A stretch of DNA of 64,000 nt. Source: JBFAPK01 sp040676675 (GTDB lineage: Bacteria; Actinomycetota; Actinomycetes; Mycobacteriales; Micromonosporaceae). The translations under genes and the position numbers were made by a program. The notes beneath the pieces were generated by a model. That model searched no databases. It saw nothing but the letters and a program-made list of their open reading frames with translations, and was not told the DNA's origin. The stretch lies in contig NZ_JBFAPK010000010.1 of the NCBI RefSeq assembly GCF_040676675.1, positions 62,001-126,000 on the forward strand, in the 5' to 3' direction. Positions 1 to 7,930 of the stretch are shown here, in pieces; the first letter of the stretch is position 1; each line of letters starts with the position of its first letter.

Positions 1-950
1 TTGGCGACGCAGTTGAGCGCCACCCCGCCGGCGAGGCAGAGCCGCCGCTCGCCGGTGCCGCGTACGGCCGCCCGGGCCAACCCCAGCACCGCCTCCTCGG
101 TGACCTTCTGCACCGAGGCGGCGAGGTCGCACTGGCGTTGGGTCAGCGGGGTCTCCGGGCGGCGGATCGGCCCGCCGAAGAGCTCCTCGAACGCCCGGCC
201 CACCATCCGGCGGCCCTTGACGTACTCGAAGTAGCGCAGGTCGAGCGTGAACGAGCCGTCGTCCCGCAGGTTGACGAGCTTCTCCCGGATGAGGTCCGCG
301 TAGACCGGCCGCCCGTAGGGGGCGAGCCCCATCAGCTTGTACTCCCCGGAGTCCACCTTGAAGCCGCAGTAATAGGTGAAGGCGGAGTAGAGCATGCCCA
401 GCGAGTGCGGGTACGAGATCGAGTCGACCAACTCCAGCGAGCTGCCGCGGCCGTGCCAGATGGTGGTGGTCTGCCACTCGCCGACACCGTCGATGGTGAC
501 CACGGCGGCGCTCTCGAAGGGCGAGGGGAAGAACGCCGACGCGGCGTGCGAGCGGTGGTGCCGCGACGCGGTCGCCGCCGGTGCCCGGCCGCGTCCGAGC
601 GCGGCCAGCTCGTCGTCCACCCGGGTGAGCACGTCGCGCTTCCAGCGCAGCCACTCGGGCAGCACGGCCGAGAACGGGACGAGGCCGCCCGGTCCGGCGC
701 TGGCGAAGGAGGAGAGGACCCGGCCGAACTTCAGCTTCGGGTCCTCGTAGTAGACCACGGCGTCGAGGTCGTCCAGCGCGATCCCGGCGGCGTCGAGGCA
801 GTAGGCGACGGCCTGCCGGGGAAAGCCGGAGTCGTGCCGGATCCGGCTGAACCGCTCCTCCTGCGCGGCGGCGACGGGCGCCCCGTCGGCGACCAGCGCC
901 GCCGCGCTGTCGTGGTAGTACGACGAGATTCCGAGCGTGTACGACGGCAT
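1..950 (-). CDS. NodU/CmcH-type carbamoyltransferase, 3' end beyond window
   Basis: I translated this frame by hand; it stays open from the ATG at 950 to base 1 (316 residues), so the C-terminal part is missing. The N-terminus reads LGISSYYHDSAAALV. Further in are HHRSHAASAFFPSPF, VTIDGVGEW and EYKLMGLAPYG, all hallmarks of the carbamoyltransferase (NodU/HypF/CmcH) N-terminal domain, and CLAGGVALNCVA, typical of its ATP-binding part. These enzymes transfer carbamoyl from carbamoyl phosphate to a hydroxyl of a small molecule or sugar. The full family is usually about 550-600 residues. The start overlaps the stop of the upstream HDO gene (TGATG), implying translational coupling. The family is clear; the acceptor is unknown. 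Confidence 0.9.
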   Translation of the reverse strand, partial: MPSYTLGISSYYHDSAAALVADGAPVAAAQEERFSRIRHDSGFPRQAVAYCLDAAGIALDDLDAVVYYEDPKLKFGRVLSSFASAGPGGLVPFSAVLPEWLRWKRDVLTRVDDELAALGRGRAPAATASRHHRSHAASAFFPSPFESAAVVTIDGVGEWQTTTIWHGRGSSLELVDSISYPHSLGMLYSAFTYYCGFKVDSGEYKLMGLAPYGRPVYADLIREKLVNLRDDGSFTLDLRYFEYVKGRRMVGRAFEELFGGPIRRPETPLTQRQCDLAASVQKVTEEAVLGLARAAVRGTGERRLCLAGGVALNCVA

Positions 951-3205
951 CAGGACCCCAACTTCACTGGTACGTGATGGAACAGGGACTCGTCGCCGGT
1001 CCGCGGCCGGGCGGCGCGCCAGGGCGACGCGAACCGGTACCCGATCAGCCGCGCCCGCCGACCGGGCAGCGGCGCGAGCGACTCGTAGCCGATCCGCACC
1101 CGCCGCCAGACGTCCTCGCGCTCGCTTCCCGTGGAGCGCGCGACCACGCGGGACATGTGGCTGTCGATGGCGTCGGCGGCCCAGGCGGAGTGCCCGGTCG
1201 AGACGTTGTCGATGGTGTTGTGGATGTCGACGAACTGCGTGCTGAAGCCGTAGTGCTTGAGGAACCTGCGGGCCGTGCGGTAGCTGCCGCCGACGCCGGA
1301 GAGCTCCATGGCCAGGTTCATGCCGAGGATCTCCGGCAGGAACGTCAGCGGCAGCTTGCCGAGGCAGAGCCAGTACACGGGCCGGCGGAAGGAGGCGTCC
1401 TCGAAGCGGGGGTCGTACGCGAACTCGCGGCTGCCGGTCGGCGCCAGCTCGATCCCCATGTCCCGCAGCACGTCCCGGTAGATCTTCGGGTGGTTCAGCG
1501 GTACCTGGCCGTTGCCCAGCTCGTCCCAGTAGGTCTCGAAGAGCGGGGCGCCGACCTGCGACGAGGCGAGACTCAGCTCGGTGAAGCCCTGCAACCAGGC
1601 GCCGTCGATCAGCGTGAGCGGCGCGAGTTGCAGCGTGGAGTCGACGATCTCCTCGCGGCTGGGCAGCCGGTCCGGGTCGTCGTCCGCGAACTCGGCGCCG
1701 TGCCGGTCGTGCTGGTCCAGCAGCCACGGGCGCAGCCCCTCGCTGGGCCAGCGCGGCGGCAGCGAGCGGTCCGAGCGGTCCAGCGACAGCTCGGCCTGGG
1801 CCAGCCACTTCCGCACGTACCGGATCGCGAACCCGCGGGTCCGCGGGGCGAGCGCCCGCCCCTGCAGCACGAAGTACGCCTCGCGGACGCTCTCCGGCTC
1901 CACGCCCTCGGCGCTCGCCGCGTCGGCGGGCGGCGTACCCCCCTCGGGCGGGTCGATGCGCGGACCCCCGAGCGTCCCGGCTCCCCGCGCCGCCGCACCG
2001 TCCCCGCCGGCCTCGGGCGCCCCGGCGGGGGTGTGCCCGGCGGCCTCGGGCGCCCCGGACGGGGTGTCGTCGCCATCCCGGCCGGCCTCCGGCAGCCAGT
2101 CGATCCAGCGGCTGATGATGGCGACGTCCTCGGGGGAGAAGACCCGGAACATCGGGCCGCGCCAACCGAGCAGACCGTTCACCAGCGCGCTGCGCGCCGA
2201 GTTCCCGGGGCGGACCAGCCTGCTGCGCGCCAGCACCGCCAGCAGCGGTGCCGGGTCGTCGACGGCCTGCCTGAGCCAGGACGAGAGGTCCCGGCCGGCG
2301 AGCGAGAAGTGGTGGTGGTAGACCGAGCCCTCGCGGGCGCGGGCGCGCAGCAGGTTGGCCATGGCCCGGTCGGGCTCGAAGACCTCCCGGCACCCGTCCG
2401 CCAGCACGGCCGTCCACCGCCGCAGCGCCGCCGCCGTCCACGCGGCGCCCCGGACGACCCGCCGCCGGGTCTCGTCGCCGAGCGCGGCGTACTGTTCGGC
2501 GACCCAGCGGGAGACCTCCAGCGGCGGTTCGGCACCGGCCTCGGGCGCGGTGCTCAGGTCCAGCCGGTCCCAGTCGATGCCGGCGCGGTCCGCCGCCCGC
2601 AGCGCCGACCACCAGGGCAGGCAGCCGATGGAGCGCAGTACCAGGTCGATGCCGGCGATCTCCGGGCCGAGCGCGTCGCTGCGCCGGCTCGCCGCGTAGA
2701 GCGCCGCCGCCAGGCTGAACAGCTGGTCCGGTACGGCGCGCTCGCTCGACAACCCGTACGGCTCGACCGCGATCTCGGGTGCGCCGTGCCGCTTGGCCAG
2801 CGCGGTGAACTCGTCGTACCGCCAGAAGTGCGCCCGGCCGGCGCCGACGTCGGCGGCGAGCAGCGCCAGCACCCGCAGCTGGACCTCGTCCTCGAAGACG
2901 CCGGGTGCGCTGGCGCCCTGGTTCCAGCAGCCGAGGGCCGAGGCCATCGGTGCCGACCCCACGATCAGCGTACGCACCAGCAGGTCGGCGCGGCCGCGCT
3001 CACGCGCGGCGTCGAGGCGCTCGCCGAACCACCGGGCCTGTTCGGCCGACCAGGAGACCGCCGTTTCGACGACCGCGGTGAGTTCCGGTTGCGCCCCGGC
3101 CGGGTCGCCCGCGGGCGGGGCGAGCGCCGCCATGATGCGCTGCACGTCCCCGAGGGGGAGGAACAGCTCGGGGTTGGTCACATCCCTGAAAATCTTGCGC
3201 CACAT
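950..3205 (-). CDS. Large haem-oxygenase-like diiron (HDO, iron-containing redox enzyme) protein
   Basis: A 751-residue protein. The C-terminal half (about 450-751) carries the iron-containing redox enzyme pattern: FETYWDELGNG followed by NHPKIYRDV, then NLAMELSGVGG, then VDIHNTIDNVSTGHSAW. The Glu/His/Glu/His/Asp/His residues in these segments are the likely diiron ligands. HDO enzymes carry out N-oxygenation, C-C cleavage and desaturation. The N-terminal 390 residues are mostly helical and I do not recognise them. A Pro/Gly/Ala-rich linker (about 393-445), encoded by repetitive DNA, joins the halves. The protein is far longer than typical single-domain HDOs (about 230-350). Start ATG 3205 follows AGAGG at about 9 nt. 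It lies 47 bp after the 28-residue peptide gene and is coupled to the carbamoyltransferase. Substrate unknown. Confidence 0.8.
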   Translation of the reverse strand: MWRKIFRDVTNPELFLPLGDVQRIMAALAPPAGDPAGAQPELTAVVETAVSWSAEQARWFGERLDAARERGRADLLVRTLIVGSAPMASALGCWNQGASAPGVFEDEVQLRVLALLAADVGAGRAHFWRYDEFTALAKRHGAPEIAVEPYGLSSERAVPDQLFSLAAALYAASRRSDALGPEIAGIDLVLRSIGCLPWWSALRAADRAGIDWDRLDLSTAPEAGAEPPLEVSRWVAEQYAALGDETRRRVVRGAAWTAAALRRWTAVLADGCREVFEPDRAMANLLRARAREGSVYHHHFSLAGRDLSSWLRQAVDDPAPLLAVLARSRLVRPGNSARSALVNGLLGWRGPMFRVFSPEDVAIISRWIDWLPEAGRDGDDTPSGAPEAAGHTPAGAPEAGGDGAAARGAGTLGGPRIDPPEGGTPPADAASAEGVEPESVREAYFVLQGRALAPRTRGFAIRYVRKWLAQAELSLDRSDRSLPPRWPSEGLRPWLLDQHDRHGAEFADDDPDRLPSREEIVDSTLQLAPLTLIDGAWLQGFTELSLASSQVGAPLFETYWDELGNGQVPLNHPKIYRDVLRDMGIELAPTGSREFAYDPRFEDASFRRPVYWLCLGKLPLTFLPEILGMNLAMELSGVGGSYRTARRFLKHYGFSTQFVDIHNTIDNVSTGHSAWAADAIDSHMSRVVARSTGSEREDVWRRVRIGYESLAPLPGRRARLIGYRFASPWRAARPRTGDESLFHHVPVKLGS

Positions 3206-3252
3206 CGATAGATCCTCTGCACGACCTGTCCTGCGCCGCGGCGGCGGCAGCT

Positions 3253-3339
3253 TCAGAACATGGGGTAGATGGACGAGTCGGGCTTCTTCTTCGGCCTGCG
3301 GCCGAAGATCCGCAGGATGAGGTTCTTGAGGAATTTCAT
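3253..3339 (-). CDS. 28-residue cationic peptide (candidate precursor or membrane peptide)
   Basis: An ATG at 3339 with a good ribosome binding site (GGAG, about 7 nt upstream) opens a 28-codon frame ending in TGA at 3253. It begins MKFLKNLILRIFGRR, continues with a short lysine run, and ends DSSIYPMF. The first half could form a basic amphipathic helix; the tail is short and polar-aromatic. It sits inside the operon, 25 bp after the SGNH hydrolase gene and 47 bp before the HDO gene. A peptide precursor modified by the HDO and/or carbamoyltransferase is one reading. A membrane-bound peptide or small regulator is another. No function is demonstrated. The strong SD, codon-perfect frame and tight spacing argue that it is translated. 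Confidence 0.6.
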   Translation of the reverse strand: MKFLKNLILRIFGRRPKKKPDSSIYPMF

Positions 3340-3364
3340 GCTGGGCTCCGATCGGTCGGGCGGG

Positions 3365-4363
3365 TCAGACGACCTCGAGAAGCTTCCGGGCGACGAAGTC
3401 GTGACCGTCGTCGGTGAAGTGGATCCGGTCGACGAACAGCCACTGGTCGTCCCTGAGCGACTCGGACAGGATCGGGCTCATGTTGACGAAGCCGACGCCC
3501 ATGGCCTTCGCCTGGTCCTCCAGCAACGTCGCGTACTCGGTGCAGATGTCGGGGTCGAGGATGTCGCCGTACTGCTCGCTGAACCGGCCGATCGCGTCGA
3601 GCTCGGCGAAGAGCGCCTCCTCCTCGACCGTGCCCCGGGGCCGTACCCACCCCGACAGCGGCTGCAGTACGAAGGTGAGCTTGGCGCCCCAGTCGGCGGC
3701 GAGTGCCCGCCATCCGTCGAGGTGCCGGATGGTCAGGTCCGCCGCGTAGCGGAGCTGCTCCGGCAGGCTCGGTACGACCGGCTCGACCCGTTCCGGCTCC
3801 CGCTTGCGCAGGATGCTGAGCAGCGGCTTGTTCGTACGGTCGGCGCCGTCGAACGCCTCGTGCCAGCGGGTGTACATGAAGAAGGTGCCGTGCTCCTCCT
3901 GCCGGCTCTCCGGCATCCGGGCCAGGCCGAGGTTGTTGAACCCGGAGAAGAGCACGATCTCGTCGACCCGGGGCAGCAGGTGCCGGTACAGGACGAGCAG
4001 CAGCAGTTCCTGGGTCGAGTTGAAGCTGCGCCCACCGAAGTTCATCCAGGGCTGTTCGCGTCGGTCGTGGGTGGACATGCGGGAGGCGAGCGTCCAGGCG
4101 TCGGAGCTCGCGCCGATGCCGAAGACCGTGGAGCTGCCGGCGATCAGCCGTACGGAGTCGATACCGGCGTGGTCGACCGGTGAGTAGCGGGTCGAGTCGC
4201 GATGTGAGTAGCGGAATCCGGCCGAATCGGTATTTACAACAGTCGATCGATATTTGGCCGGATGGAAGTAGATCAGGTTGGGGTGCCAACGGACCAGGCC
4301 GCTGTCGGCGAAGCGGTCGGCGTAGGCGGACATTTGCGGGGTCAGGTCAGACCGCGCGGACAT
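3365..4363 (-). CDS. SGNH/GDSL-type hydrolase
   Basis: A 332-residue protein with the SGNH blocks: GSSTVFGIGA (about 77-86, nucleophile Ser), a Gly/Asn block FSGFNNLG (about 143-150), and DRIHFTDDGHDF near the C-terminus (Asp-x-x-His dyad). There is no signal peptide, so it is probably cytoplasmic. SGNH enzymes hydrolyse or transfer acyl groups on esters, sugars or thioesters. The ATG at 4363 follows AAAGGAA; an internal Met at residue 11 is possible but lacks a better site. It is the first gene of the operon with the 28-residue peptide, HDO protein and carbamoyltransferase, so it may deacylate or acylate the pathway product. The exact role cannot be told from sequence. Confidence 0.8.
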   Translation of the reverse strand: MSARSDLTPQMSAYADRFADSGLVRWHPNLIYFHPAKYRSTVVNTDSAGFRYSHRDSTRYSPVDHAGIDSVRLIAGSSTVFGIGASSDAWTLASRMSTHDRREQPWMNFGGRSFNSTQELLLLVLYRHLLPRVDEIVLFSGFNNLGLARMPESRQEEHGTFFMYTRWHEAFDGADRTNKPLLSILRKREPERVEPVVPSLPEQLRYAADLTIRHLDGWRALAADWGAKLTFVLQPLSGWVRPRGTVEEEALFAELDAIGRFSEQYGDILDPDICTEYATLLEDQAKAMGVGFVNMSPILSESLRDDQWLFVDRIHFTDDGHDFVARKLLEVV

Positions 4364-4810
4364 GGTGGTTTCCTTTCGGCGCGGATTTTGGCCATTCTGG
4401 CCGGCGGTGGCCGGATCGGGGCGGGTGGGCGTGCGGCGCGGGGGTGTTCCGGCGCGGGCACCACGATGTGTCCGCCCGCGCGACCGTCGGCGCGATCGTC
4501 GCTCGGCCGGGGCGTTCCGGCCGAGGTGTCACGGCCGGCCGGTGCCAGTGATCTGCGCGGTGGAAATGGCTGGTCAGCTTGGTTGACGACGGTTCGCCTC
4601 GACGCCGCGGCGGAGGCTCCCGGTCGGACTGGCCGAACCGGCGGTCCCACCACGGTGTAGGGCGGCGCCGGGCTCGGAGGGTGCTGGTCTGGCGGGTGGA
4701 CGGTCCGGACGTTGGATCGAAGGGAGTGCTCCATGGCGCATGCCGCACCGACCTGGAAATGAATCGGTAGAGGGTGTCCGGGATGCCGGATATTGGAGCA
4801 CTGGTATTAC

Positions 4811-4865
4811 GGTGACGGTCCGTAAAAATTGACTATAATGTTTCCCCCGTTTTAACAAGAAACAT
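4811..4865. promoter_or_regulatory. AT-rich bidirectional promoter-like patch with inverted repeat
   Basis: This is the most AT-rich stretch near the left-edge operon. On the plus strand TATAAT (4834-4839) follows GTGACG (4812-4817) at 16 bp. On the minus strand TATAGT (4837-4832) lies in the same place, with TTGTTA upstream as a poor -35. An inverted repeat, ATGTTTC (4838-4844) and GAAACAT (4859-4865), brackets the downstream side and could be an operator. A minus-strand transcript would run about 450 nt before the SGNH gene; a plus-strand transcript would run toward the HAD gene, which has its own start signal. Confidence 0.4.
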
Positions 4866-4979
4866 TTCAAGCTGACCTAAAGAGAGGCTAGCGGAGCTGG
4901 CGTCACAGGGTCAAGGTCCCTGATCTATTCGCCGTGATCAATTGCCTTTTGCCGGGTCGCTGCCGGTCCGGGTGACCGT

Positions 4980-5086
4980 GCCGGTCGGGCGGTACGGGGC
5001 CGACCCGCGCCGGCGGGGGCACACTCGTGAGAGCGACCGCGCCGGTCGGGCGGTGTCGGGCCGACCCGCGCGGGCGGGTGCACTCG
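4980..5086. repeat. Direct duplication, about 47 bp, period 61
   Basis: Two near-identical blocks start GCCGGTCGGGCGGT and continue to a shared GCCGACCCGCGC core and a GCAC-type end. They lie 61 bp apart in the intergenic region before the HAD gene. No coding role seen. Confidence 0.6.
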
Positions 5087-5308
5087 GCCCGGTTGACCCC
5101 GGTCGGGTGGGGGCGCCCCACCGGCGCCGCGTGGCCGCCACCGGCAGGACGAGAGGGCCCTCGGTACGGCGTCCCCGCCGGTGCCGTGCCGTGGCGGTCC
5201 GCTCGGGACCGGCGTCCGGGCCCGACCAGCCGCGGCCGAGGTGGCGTGACGCCCGGGTGGCGTGGTTTGTTAACCGGCCGGGGCTGTTCCCAGGTGGTGG
5301 AAGTCACG

Positions 5309-5321
5309 TAGTGTGCGCGAG
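5309..5321 (+). promoter_or_regulatory. Leaderless-type -10 box of the HAD gene
   Basis: TAGTGT (5309-5314) is followed by six bases and then the GTG start at 5321, so transcription should begin at or next to the start codon. No Shine-Dalgarno sequence is visible, which fits a leaderless mRNA. Confidence 0.55.
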
Positions 5322-5965
5322 TGCCGCTGCTGCTCCTCGATCTGGACAACACCCTCCTGGACCGGGCCGGCGCCTTCCGCGCCTGGGCTCTGGAATTCCT
5401 GCGGGAGATCGGGGCGCCCGAACGCGACATCGACTGGCTCGTCTCCGTCGACGCCGACGGGCTCACCGACCGGTGGGACATCGCCGACGCCATCCGCGAA
5501 CGCTACGAGCTGCGTATCCCCTCCATCGACATCGTCGAAGCGCTACACGAGGGGTTGGTCGAGCACACCAAGCTGGATCCGCTGGTCGCCTGCGCGCTGC
5601 GCATCGCCGACGACGCCGGCTGGGTACCGGTGGTGGTCAGCAACGGCACCGTACGGCAGGAGGACACCAAGATCAGGCGTACCGGGCTGGACCGGTACGT
5701 GGCCGACTGGGTGATCTCGGAGGAGGTCGGGGTCAGCAAACCCAACCCGCGGATATTCGCGCTCGCCGCCGAGCGGGCGCGGATGCGGCTTCGGGGCGCC
5801 TGGGTGGTGGGGGACAGCCCCGAGACCGACATCGGCGGTGCCGCCGCCGTCGGCCTGCCCAGCGTCTGGCTGCATCGCGGTCGGCGCTGGATGGAGTCGC
5901 GGTTCGCCCCGACCCGGACCGAGGACGGACTGCTCCCGGCGCTCGCCGCCGTACTCGGCGCCTGA
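5321..5965 (+). CDS. HAD-superfamily hydrolase
   Basis: A 214-residue cytoplasmic HAD phosphatase-like protein. Motif I is DLDNT (D7 nucleophile, D9 acid/base), motif II is VVSNGT (S107), motif III contains K140 in SKPNP, and motif IV is GDSPETD (D165, D170). The helical segment between motifs I and II is a C1-type cap. Such enzymes dephosphorylate small metabolites; the substrate cannot be predicted. The GTG start at 5321 is chosen because a TAGTGT -10 box ends seven bases upstream (leaderless) and because motif I then lies at the expected distance from the N-terminus. It is monocistronic, followed by a repeat-containing intergenic stretch. Confidence 0.85.
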   Translation: MPLLLLDLDNTLLDRAGAFRAWALEFLREIGAPERDIDWLVSVDADGLTDRWDIADAIRERYELRIPSIDIVEALHEGLVEHTKLDPLVACALRIADDAGWVPVVVSNGTVRQEDTKIRRTGLDRYVADWVISEEVGVSKPNPRIFALAAERARMRLRGAWVVGDSPETDIGGAAAVGLPSVWLHRGRRWMESRFAPTRTEDGLLPALAAVLGA

Positions 5966-6332
5966 GCCGCCCCGCCGGGCACGCCCGGCGCCCGACGGCA
6001 CGCCCGCCCGCGGAGCCGTCGAGCCGTCACATCCGTTACAGCGCCACGGCCGATCACCGCGTCACGGCGGTCACGACCGTCGGCGCCGTCGCGGCGCGGG
6101 AACTGCGACGGGTAGCCGCGACGGGGGAGTGGCGACGGGTAGCCGTGACGCGGGAGCCGTGACGCGGGAGCCGTGACGGCGTAAATCGGTTGACGCGCGG
6201 GCGGGCCGGCGCGAGGCTTGCCCGGTCGTACGGAGTCCGGGTTCCACCCGGTCGAGGAGAGGAGGTCGCTGTGGCTGTCGTTGTCCGGCGCTTCGCCCTG
6301 CCCTCTTTCTCTTCGACCAAAGGACTTCCGCT
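5966..6332. other. Intergenic stretch with short direct repeats
   Basis: No gene seen. Around 6108-6180 the sequence repeats a GTAGCCGYGACG / GCGGGAGCCGTGACG unit several times. Downstream (6250-6330) the sequence GGAGAGGAGGTCG looks like a ribosome-binding sequence, but the frame that follows lacks coding character and ends soon. Confidence 0.4.
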
Positions 6333-7268
6333 GTGCGCGAGCACGACCAGGTACCACCGGCGCGTGGGCGCCGTTCCCGCCGTTTCGACGACGACGACCC
6401 GCAGTTCCTGAAGCGGTCGCGGCATGTGACGCCGCGCGCCTTCGACACCAACGCGGACCTCGACCAGCCCGAGACCGGTGACCGCTGGTCCAGCTGGGAC
6501 CAGGCGGTGCACGGCCCCGAGCCGCGGCCCGACTGGCTGGTCACCGATCTGGCCGCCGTCGACACCGAACTCGGCGTGCTGAAGACCGGCAAGGAGGCCG
6601 ACGTCCACCTGGTCCGCCGGGGCGTACCCGGGACGGATCGCACCTGCCTGCTCGCGGCGAAGCGCTATCGCGACGCCGACCACCGGCTGTTCCACCGGGA
6701 CGCCGGTTACCTGGAGGGGCGGCGGGTCCGGCGGTCGCGGGAGAACCGGGCGATGGCGGCCCGGACGTCCTTCGGGCGGCAGGTGATCGCCGGGCAGTGG
6801 GCCAGCGCCGAGTTCGCCGCGCTGGCGCAGCTCTGGCAGCTCGGGGTCGAGCTGGGCAGCGTCGCCGTGCCGTATCCGGTGCAGCTGCTCGGGACCGAGC
6901 TGATGCTGGAGTTCGTCGGCGACCCGGACGAGGGGCAGGCCGCGCCCCGGCTGGCCCAGCTGCGGCCGGAGCCGGCCGAACTGCGGAACCTCTGGGACCA
7001 GCTCGTGGCCGCGCTCGTCGTACTGGCCCGGGCGGGGATGGCGCACGGCGACCTCTCGCCGTACAACCTGCTCGTGCACGGCGACCGCCTGGTCCTCATC
7101 GACCTGCCCCAGGTGGTGGACGTGGTGGCGAACCCGCAGGGCCGCGACTTCCTGGCCCGGGACGTGCGCGTGGTCTCAGCCTGGTTCGCCGCGCGCGGGC
7201 TATCGGCCGAACTGACCGACCCGACCGAGCTGACCACCCGGCTGCTCGCGGAGGCGGGGGTCCGCTGA
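6333..7268 (+). CDS. RIO1-like atypical serine kinase
   Basis: A 311-residue protein with the RIO kinase core after an Arg/Asp-rich N-terminal 50 residues. GVLKTGKEADVHLV (81-94) is the P-loop-like segment, K110 in AAKRYR the ATP-anchoring lysine, HGDLSPYN (238-245) the catalytic loop (D240, N245), and LIDLPQ (255-260) the metal-binding motif (D257). RIO kinases or ATPases act in ribosome maturation in archaea and eukaryotes; the bacterial homologues have unclear substrates. The GTG at 6333 keeps the basic N-terminal arm; a later start would still preserve the domain. Single gene, with the convergent DUF2630 genes downstream. Confidence 0.88.
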   Translation: MREHDQVPPARGRRSRRFDDDDPQFLKRSRHVTPRAFDTNADLDQPETGDRWSSWDQAVHGPEPRPDWLVTDLAAVDTELGVLKTGKEADVHLVRRGVPGTDRTCLLAAKRYRDADHRLFHRDAGYLEGRRVRRSRENRAMAARTSFGRQVIAGQWASAEFAALAQLWQLGVELGSVAVPYPVQLLGTELMLEFVGDPDEGQAAPRLAQLRPEPAELRNLWDQLVAALVVLARAGMAHGDLSPYNLLVHGDRLVLIDLPQVVDVVANPQGRDFLARDVRVVSAWFAARGLSAELTDPTELTTRLLAEAGVR

Positions 7269-7325
7269 CCCGGGCGGGCGGCACGGCCGCCGGCGGGTTT
7301 CCCCCGCCGGCGGCCCGGTCGGTGG

Positions 7326-7571
7326 CTACTGGAGGTAGCCCTCCACCTCGCGCTTGCTCCGCACGTGGGCACCGCCCGGGTCGGCGCCGAACTCGCGCGC
7401 CGCGCGGCGCTGGCGCAGCAGGTCCCAGCACTGGTCCAGGGACTCCTCCAGCTCCCGCAGCCGGTTGTGCTCCTCGTCGGTGGATATCTCCTTGCTCTGT
7501 ACCTGCGTACGCAGCTTGTGCTCTTCCTCGACCAGCTCGTTGATCTGAGCCAGGATCGTCTTGTCGTCCAT
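7326..7571 (-). CDS. DUF2630 family protein (copy 1)
   Basis: An 81-residue acidic/basic helical protein beginning MDDKTILAQINELVEEEHKL, with the family signature LRELEESLDQCWDLLRQRRAAREFG in the middle. It is probably a small coiled-coil cytoplasmic protein of unknown function, widespread in Actinobacteria. It is about two-thirds identical, by eye, to the copy at 7685-7930, so the two are a tandem duplication. The palindromic element at 7611-7680 lies between them. Convergent with the RIO kinase. Confidence 0.88.
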   Translation of the reverse strand: MDDKTILAQINELVEEEHKLRTQVQSKEISTDEEHNRLRELEESLDQCWDLLRQRRAAREFGADPGGAHVRSKREVEGYLQ

Positions 7572-7610
7572 GCCGACGAGCCTGACACACCCGGCCGCGA
7601 GCGACGAGTT

Positions 7611-7680
7611 CCCCGTCGATCTAGGGCAAATCGACGTGATTGGAGATCAACTCACCGGGATTTGCCCTAGATCGACGGGG
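7611..7680. repeat. Palindromic element A, copy 1
   Basis: Perfect 22-bp inverted repeats (7611-7632 and 7659-7680; outer ends CCCCGTCGATC and GATCGACGGGG) enclose a 26-nt loop. The loop contains GATTGGAGATCA and CTCACC. A second copy in opposite orientation, at 22852-22915, has the same arm core and nearly the same loop. It starts 4 bp past the stop of DUF2630 copy 2 and could act as a transcription terminator, a REP-like element or a non-autonomous mobile element. There is no U-tract. Confidence 0.85.
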
Positions 7681-7684
7681 CCGG

Positions 7685-7930
7685 TTACTGGAGATACCGC
7701 TCGACCTTGGCCGTGTCGCGCGCGCCCGCCGTCTCCGGGTCGCTGCCGGCCTGCCGGGCGGCGCGCCGCCGCCGGAGCAGATCCCAGCACTGGTCCAGGG
7801 ACTCCTCCAGTTCCCGTAGCCGGCTCCGGTCGTCGTCCGACGAGCCCTGCGTCGACTGGGCCCGGGCCCGGAGCCGGTGCTCCTCGTCGACCAGCTCGGT
7901 GATCCGGCTCAGAATCGTGCTGTCGTCCAT
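7685..7930 (-). CDS. DUF2630 family protein (copy 2)
   Basis: An 81-residue paralogue of the protein at 7326-7571. It begins MDDSTILSRITELVDEEHRL and shares LRELEESLDQCWDLLR in the centre; both end in RYLQ or GYLQ. Same strand and length as copy 1, so local tandem duplication is the simple explanation. The ATG at 7930 matches the start in copy 1. Function unknown. Palindromic element A begins right after its stop codon. Confidence 0.88.
   Translation of the reverse strand: MDDSTILSRITELVDEEHRLRARAQSTQGSSDDDRSRLRELEESLDQCWDLLRRRRAARQAGSDPETAGARDTAKVERYLQ

Larger units (their letters stand above)
4364..5308. other. Long intergenic region (about 945 bp) without a convincing gene
   Basis: No open frame here has normal actinobacterial codon bias. 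It holds the AT-rich promoter-like patch at 4811-4865 and many GC-rich inverted repeats at 4480-4560. A roughly 47-bp direct duplication also lies here: 4980-5027 is repeated with small differences at 5041-5086, starting GCCGGTCGGGCGGT in both. A non-coding transcript starting near 4846 on the plus strand is possible but unsupported beyond the promoter match. Confidence 0.4.

Noticed and set aside
4574..4870. 98-codon minus-strand frame starting MKCFLLKRGKHY
   Set aside because: TTG start with poor SD, starts in the AT-rich promoter patch and continues in non-coding composition. It could be a short leader peptide, but nothing supports it.
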